DNA from: Pontederia crassipes
Taxonomy: Eukaryota; Streptophyta; Magnoliopsida; Commelinales; Pontederiaceae
Reading direction: 5' to 3'
Length of the DNA: 64,000 nucleotides
NCBI GenBank assembly: GCA_030549335.1
Contig: CM060183.1
Location: 33,292,768-33,356,767, forward strand
Each line of letters begins with the position of its first letter. The stretch's first letter is position 1. The notes beneath the pieces are model-generated. The model worked only from the letters and a program-made list of their open reading frames with translations. It was not told the origin of the DNA and ran no database searches. The translations under genes and the position numbers were made by a program. Shown in pieces: positions 60,872-64,000 of the stretch.

Positions 60872-63800
60872 CTATAATAATTTTGGCAATGCTGATCCAG
60901 ACGCATCGGGATGGAAGGGCTTGAGCTTTTCCAACCATTGGAGCAATCCAATTCTGTGATCCTGGCGGGTCAAGTTCTGACACTGATTTAAGGTGCCGTC
61001 TCTAGCTATAGCACATTCAAACTGCTCCAAGACCTTAACTATCTGCCAAAACTCGGGCCTCTTATCTGGATGTGAAGTCCAGCATTGCTCTATCAAGACT
61101 TGCAAAGGTGCAGGGCAATAAGGAGGGATTACTGGTCTGAGGTTCTGCAAGAAACAAAAGAAGATGTTAAACATTCTGATTTTCATCTCGATAAAATTGG
61201 TAACACTTATAAAGCAAAAAAACCATATTAAGTTCAGATTATACTCTACGTCGACAGCTCCAACACTAGCATGCAAGATGCATGAAAGGTCTACACATGT
61301 GTTTCTTGTCCATACTTTCAGGAAGTGATACGATACTCAAGAACAATGTCTTGAATGATCGGAATAGAAAAACGAGATCAAACGAATTTCAGACAATGAA
61401 ATATCAACCTCAAGACTTACTCGAGCAGCCTTATTTTCATCGGTTGCATTTATGAAAACTTTTCAGTTCAGGAAGGCACGAAATTTTTAAAATAAAGATA
61501 AGACATCATTCAGAATATTAAAAGGAATGAAAGGATTGCATGCTATCATGTGAAAAGTCCAGCAATAGTGTTTTGAGTATTAACACACAAGCATATGGAG
61601 ATAAAAATAATGATATATGGACCAAGACGTAAAAGGATGCTGCCGCTAGCAGTCTTATGGCAATCTAACTACAAAGGAATGGTTGTGTCTTCAGGGGAGA
61701 GCACCGTTACATGGACAATATCACTCAACAAACAAAAACATGGGTGGGTGACTAGGCGTAGCTGTAGGGAGTGCTTCCCTGTCGATGTAATTTGAGTAAT
61801 TTCTCTTTAACAAAAATAGGATGGCAACATCTACCAGCAGGCATCTGCTTAATTCCAAAAAAAAATGTATTTACTATTGAAAAAAGGTTCTTGATTATGC
61901 CAAACAGGTAACTGGCAAAAAGAGATGAATCCATTGAAACAAATTCTAAATCTAATAACTCCAATCAGATATTTCACAGAATGGAATTTCAAGGAAATAA
62001 CAAAATAAAGTGTCAGGGGAACTACAAATTGTTTATCAAGCTCAACTATGACTGTGGACTAATCAAAATTTCTAATCAACTTCAAGAACCGGCCCCAAAG
62101 AAGAAGAAACAGAAGTAAGAGCATCAATATTTTCTGTTCGGGAAAATAACAGTCTACAATGATAGACATCTGAATAGAAAGTGTCTTTAAACACAGAAGA
62201 TCAGATTTCAAAAAAAGACTTCCAACAATGGAAAAGTTTACCTTATCAATAACTGCGAAGGCTGCTTGTTCTGGTGTCATGTCTGCATAAGGGATAGATC
62301 CTGTCAACATTTCCCATAAGATTAATCCAAAACTATAAACATCGACTTTCCGCCCATAATGTTTATGTTTGATGATTTCAGGAGCCATCCATCTATACGT
62401 TCCAGCATCCTCTGCTAATGCATAGCAGTTTCTTTCCTCACATGCTATTCCAAAATCAACAACTTTGATATGGAATTCTTCATTGAATAAAAGATTTTCA
62501 GGTTTCAAGTCTCGATGAACAATTCCTTGTGAATGAATGTATTCCATTCCCCTTGCAATTTCCAAGGCAATTCCTATTACCTTTGGTAGAGGAAGAGGTT
62601 CATGATCAAGCTTGTGCAAGAATGCTCTTAAAGATCCTCCAGAAAGATACTCAGTGATGATAAAGAAGACTGGTGGCTCCTTGCATGCGCCCGCAAGCTG
62701 AAATACACCAAAGATGAAGTTGTATGTGATTCTACAGACAAAAATTTTCTTTCCAATAATATATTGGTACTATCTTGCGTATGCAAAATGAAGGTTGCAG
62801 GAGTTAGAACTTATTCAGCAATGTCAATATGTAAGTTAAGCAAAGACCTAAGTGCGTTGCTTATTATAATCTAGGAATCAACAAGTAATTTGGGTCTATG
62901 TTTAACAAAATTGATAGGCTTAATGCTTATTTCTCCTGTAACTGTGAATTTATAATGTTCACCTTCCAGAATCTTATCTCAAGTTTTTGAAGTTTGCAAG
63001 TTCACTTCCTTCTAAAAAATACACAAGTCAGACTACAAATTTTTCATCTGAACATGGGTCAAAAGGAATTTGCACATATCTGGAGACTGCAGGAGTTTAA
63101 TGAGAAAACTAGGAAAGTTGCACTGCATCGGAACCATATATGTATTGACCAGCAATTGGCGTTTCAATCAGAAGGTCCTATAAACTAGTGAGGAAAAGAA
63201 ATATACAGATAGATTGAGCAAATACCTTGATCACATTTGGGTGATCCAGATGAGAAAGCAGCGTAACCTCCCTGGTGAACTCCTCTTCCAGCCTTGCAGC
63301 CATGTTATCGTCGTCGTCCGGCTGCCGGATAGCCTTCACGGCAACCTTCTGATCCCTGTAGATGCCGTGGTAAAGCTTGCTGTGAGCGCCACTGGCGAAC
63401 CTGAGTCCAATATACAGCTCCGAGAGATTGGCGTTCCAGTCATCCGTGGCGTCCACACACGCCACCTTGTTGCCCCCACCGTGGTCGAAGTAGCGCGACC
63501 AGTAGCTGTCGTTCTTGTTCCTCGACCTATCGCCGGCCGTCGGCGATCGCTTGGAATGAATCATTTCCGAAGAGTACCTCTGACTGGTCGACTCAAATCT
63601 CCTCCTGCTCGGCGGAGGCGTGGAGAACCTTTTGCCTATCGATCTCGCCTCCTTGAACGCATCAGATAATATCGTCGTCGGCAACGGCGACACCGATCGC
63701 TGTTTGGGCTTGGAATTCCTCCCTTCCCGACTTGGCGCAGAAGCCGTCGTACGAGAAGAGCCAGCGCCGTGTTTGAAACTCCCGGTGCAGAACTCCGAAT

Positions 63801-64000
63801 TCAACAATGAGCTCCGTTTGTCATCCGAATGGAATGAAAACTCCGATGACGAACCCACAGAATCTTTCGTCTCGGCCGTCCGCTCGCCCCCGCGCCGCGG
63901 AGAGGAATCTGCAGGGGGCCGTGTATTCTGCCCGCGGGGAGTTGACTCCTTCTTCGTTCTCGCCGCCGGCAAGGACGCCGGCGGGATGGAAAGCGGTAAG
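60872..64000 (-). CDS. Raf-like MAPKKK (group C), 5' end outside window
   Basis: The exons 63226 to beyond 64000, 62242-62697 and 60872-61144 (stop) have GT/AG borders and all join in phase 0. The frame continues past the right edge, reading SIPPAS upstream, so the start codon is not in the window. A Ser/Arg-rich N-terminal region precedes the kinase domain: GLRFASGAHSKLYHGIY (Raf-type P-loop), VAVKAIRQ, LDHPNVIK, ITEYLSGGSLRAFLHK, HRDLKPEN, VVDFGIAC, GTYRWMAPE, KVDVYSFGLILWEMLTG and CWTSHPDKRPEFWQIVKVLE. All catalytic residues are present. Close Arabidopsis relatives include RAF43 and, more distantly, HT1, which acts in stomatal CO2 signalling. The exact subgroup and role cannot be fixed from this part. 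Confidence 0.92.

Overview
This window looks like nuclear DNA of a flowering plant, probably a non-grass monocot. It has long AT-rich intergenic stretches full of transposon debris, GT-AG introns, GC-rich coding exons (the lectin kinase, DUF506, GT14 and Raf-like genes), and plant-only families. The species cannot be fixed from the sequence alone. No bacterial, organellar or viral gene, no tRNA or rRNA gene and no CRISPR array was seen.

Five protein-coding genes can be supported. From left to right they are: the 5' six coding exons of a MUCI70-like DUF616 glycosyltransferase (minus strand, running off the left edge); an intronless L-type lectin receptor kinase of the LecRK-VII type (minus, 13.5-15.7 kb); a three-exon DUF506/PDDEXK-like gene (plus, 38.9-40.5 kb); a four-exon GT14 (GlcAT14-like) glycosyltransferase (plus, 57.3-59.4 kb); and a Raf-like MAPKKK whose 5' end lies beyond the right edge (minus, 60.9-64.0 kb). 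A set of exon-like segments on the minus strand at 10.8-12.2 kb belongs to a gene I do not recognise. These are separate eukaryotic genes; nothing suggests they share a pathway, although two are Golgi-type glycosyltransferases.

At 25.7-29.9 kb lies a SPA-type gene (SUPPRESSOR OF PHYA-105, a COP1 partner in light signalling) that is broken in several independent ways: two splice acceptors are lost, one donor is GC, a LINE fragment with a 16-bp target-site duplication sits in an exon, one codon is TAG, and the last exon has a 2-base deletion. Within the next 1.4 kb are two short SINE-like elements that carry the same 3' tail as that LINE fragment, each with its own target-site duplication. This looks like a non-autonomous element and a possible mobilising LINE caught side by side.

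The rest is mobile DNA at several levels: a tRNA-type SINE (8.7 kb), an L1 remnant (10.1 kb), long-TIR MITEs (5.8 and 19.9 kb), CACTA-type ends (35.6-36.4 kb), a MULE-like element holding a hAT MITE with a perfect 8-bp target duplication (41.3-42.8 kb), and three long solo LTRs (45.6-53.4 kb). One solo LTR is nested in another, and all three have intact 5-bp target duplications. Several long hairpins and microsatellites fill the remaining space. The most novel-looking items are the LINE/SINE shared-tail cluster inside and beside the dying SPA gene, the nested solo-LTR stack with its internal motif arrays, and a 46-bp-arm hairpin at 53.6 kb.
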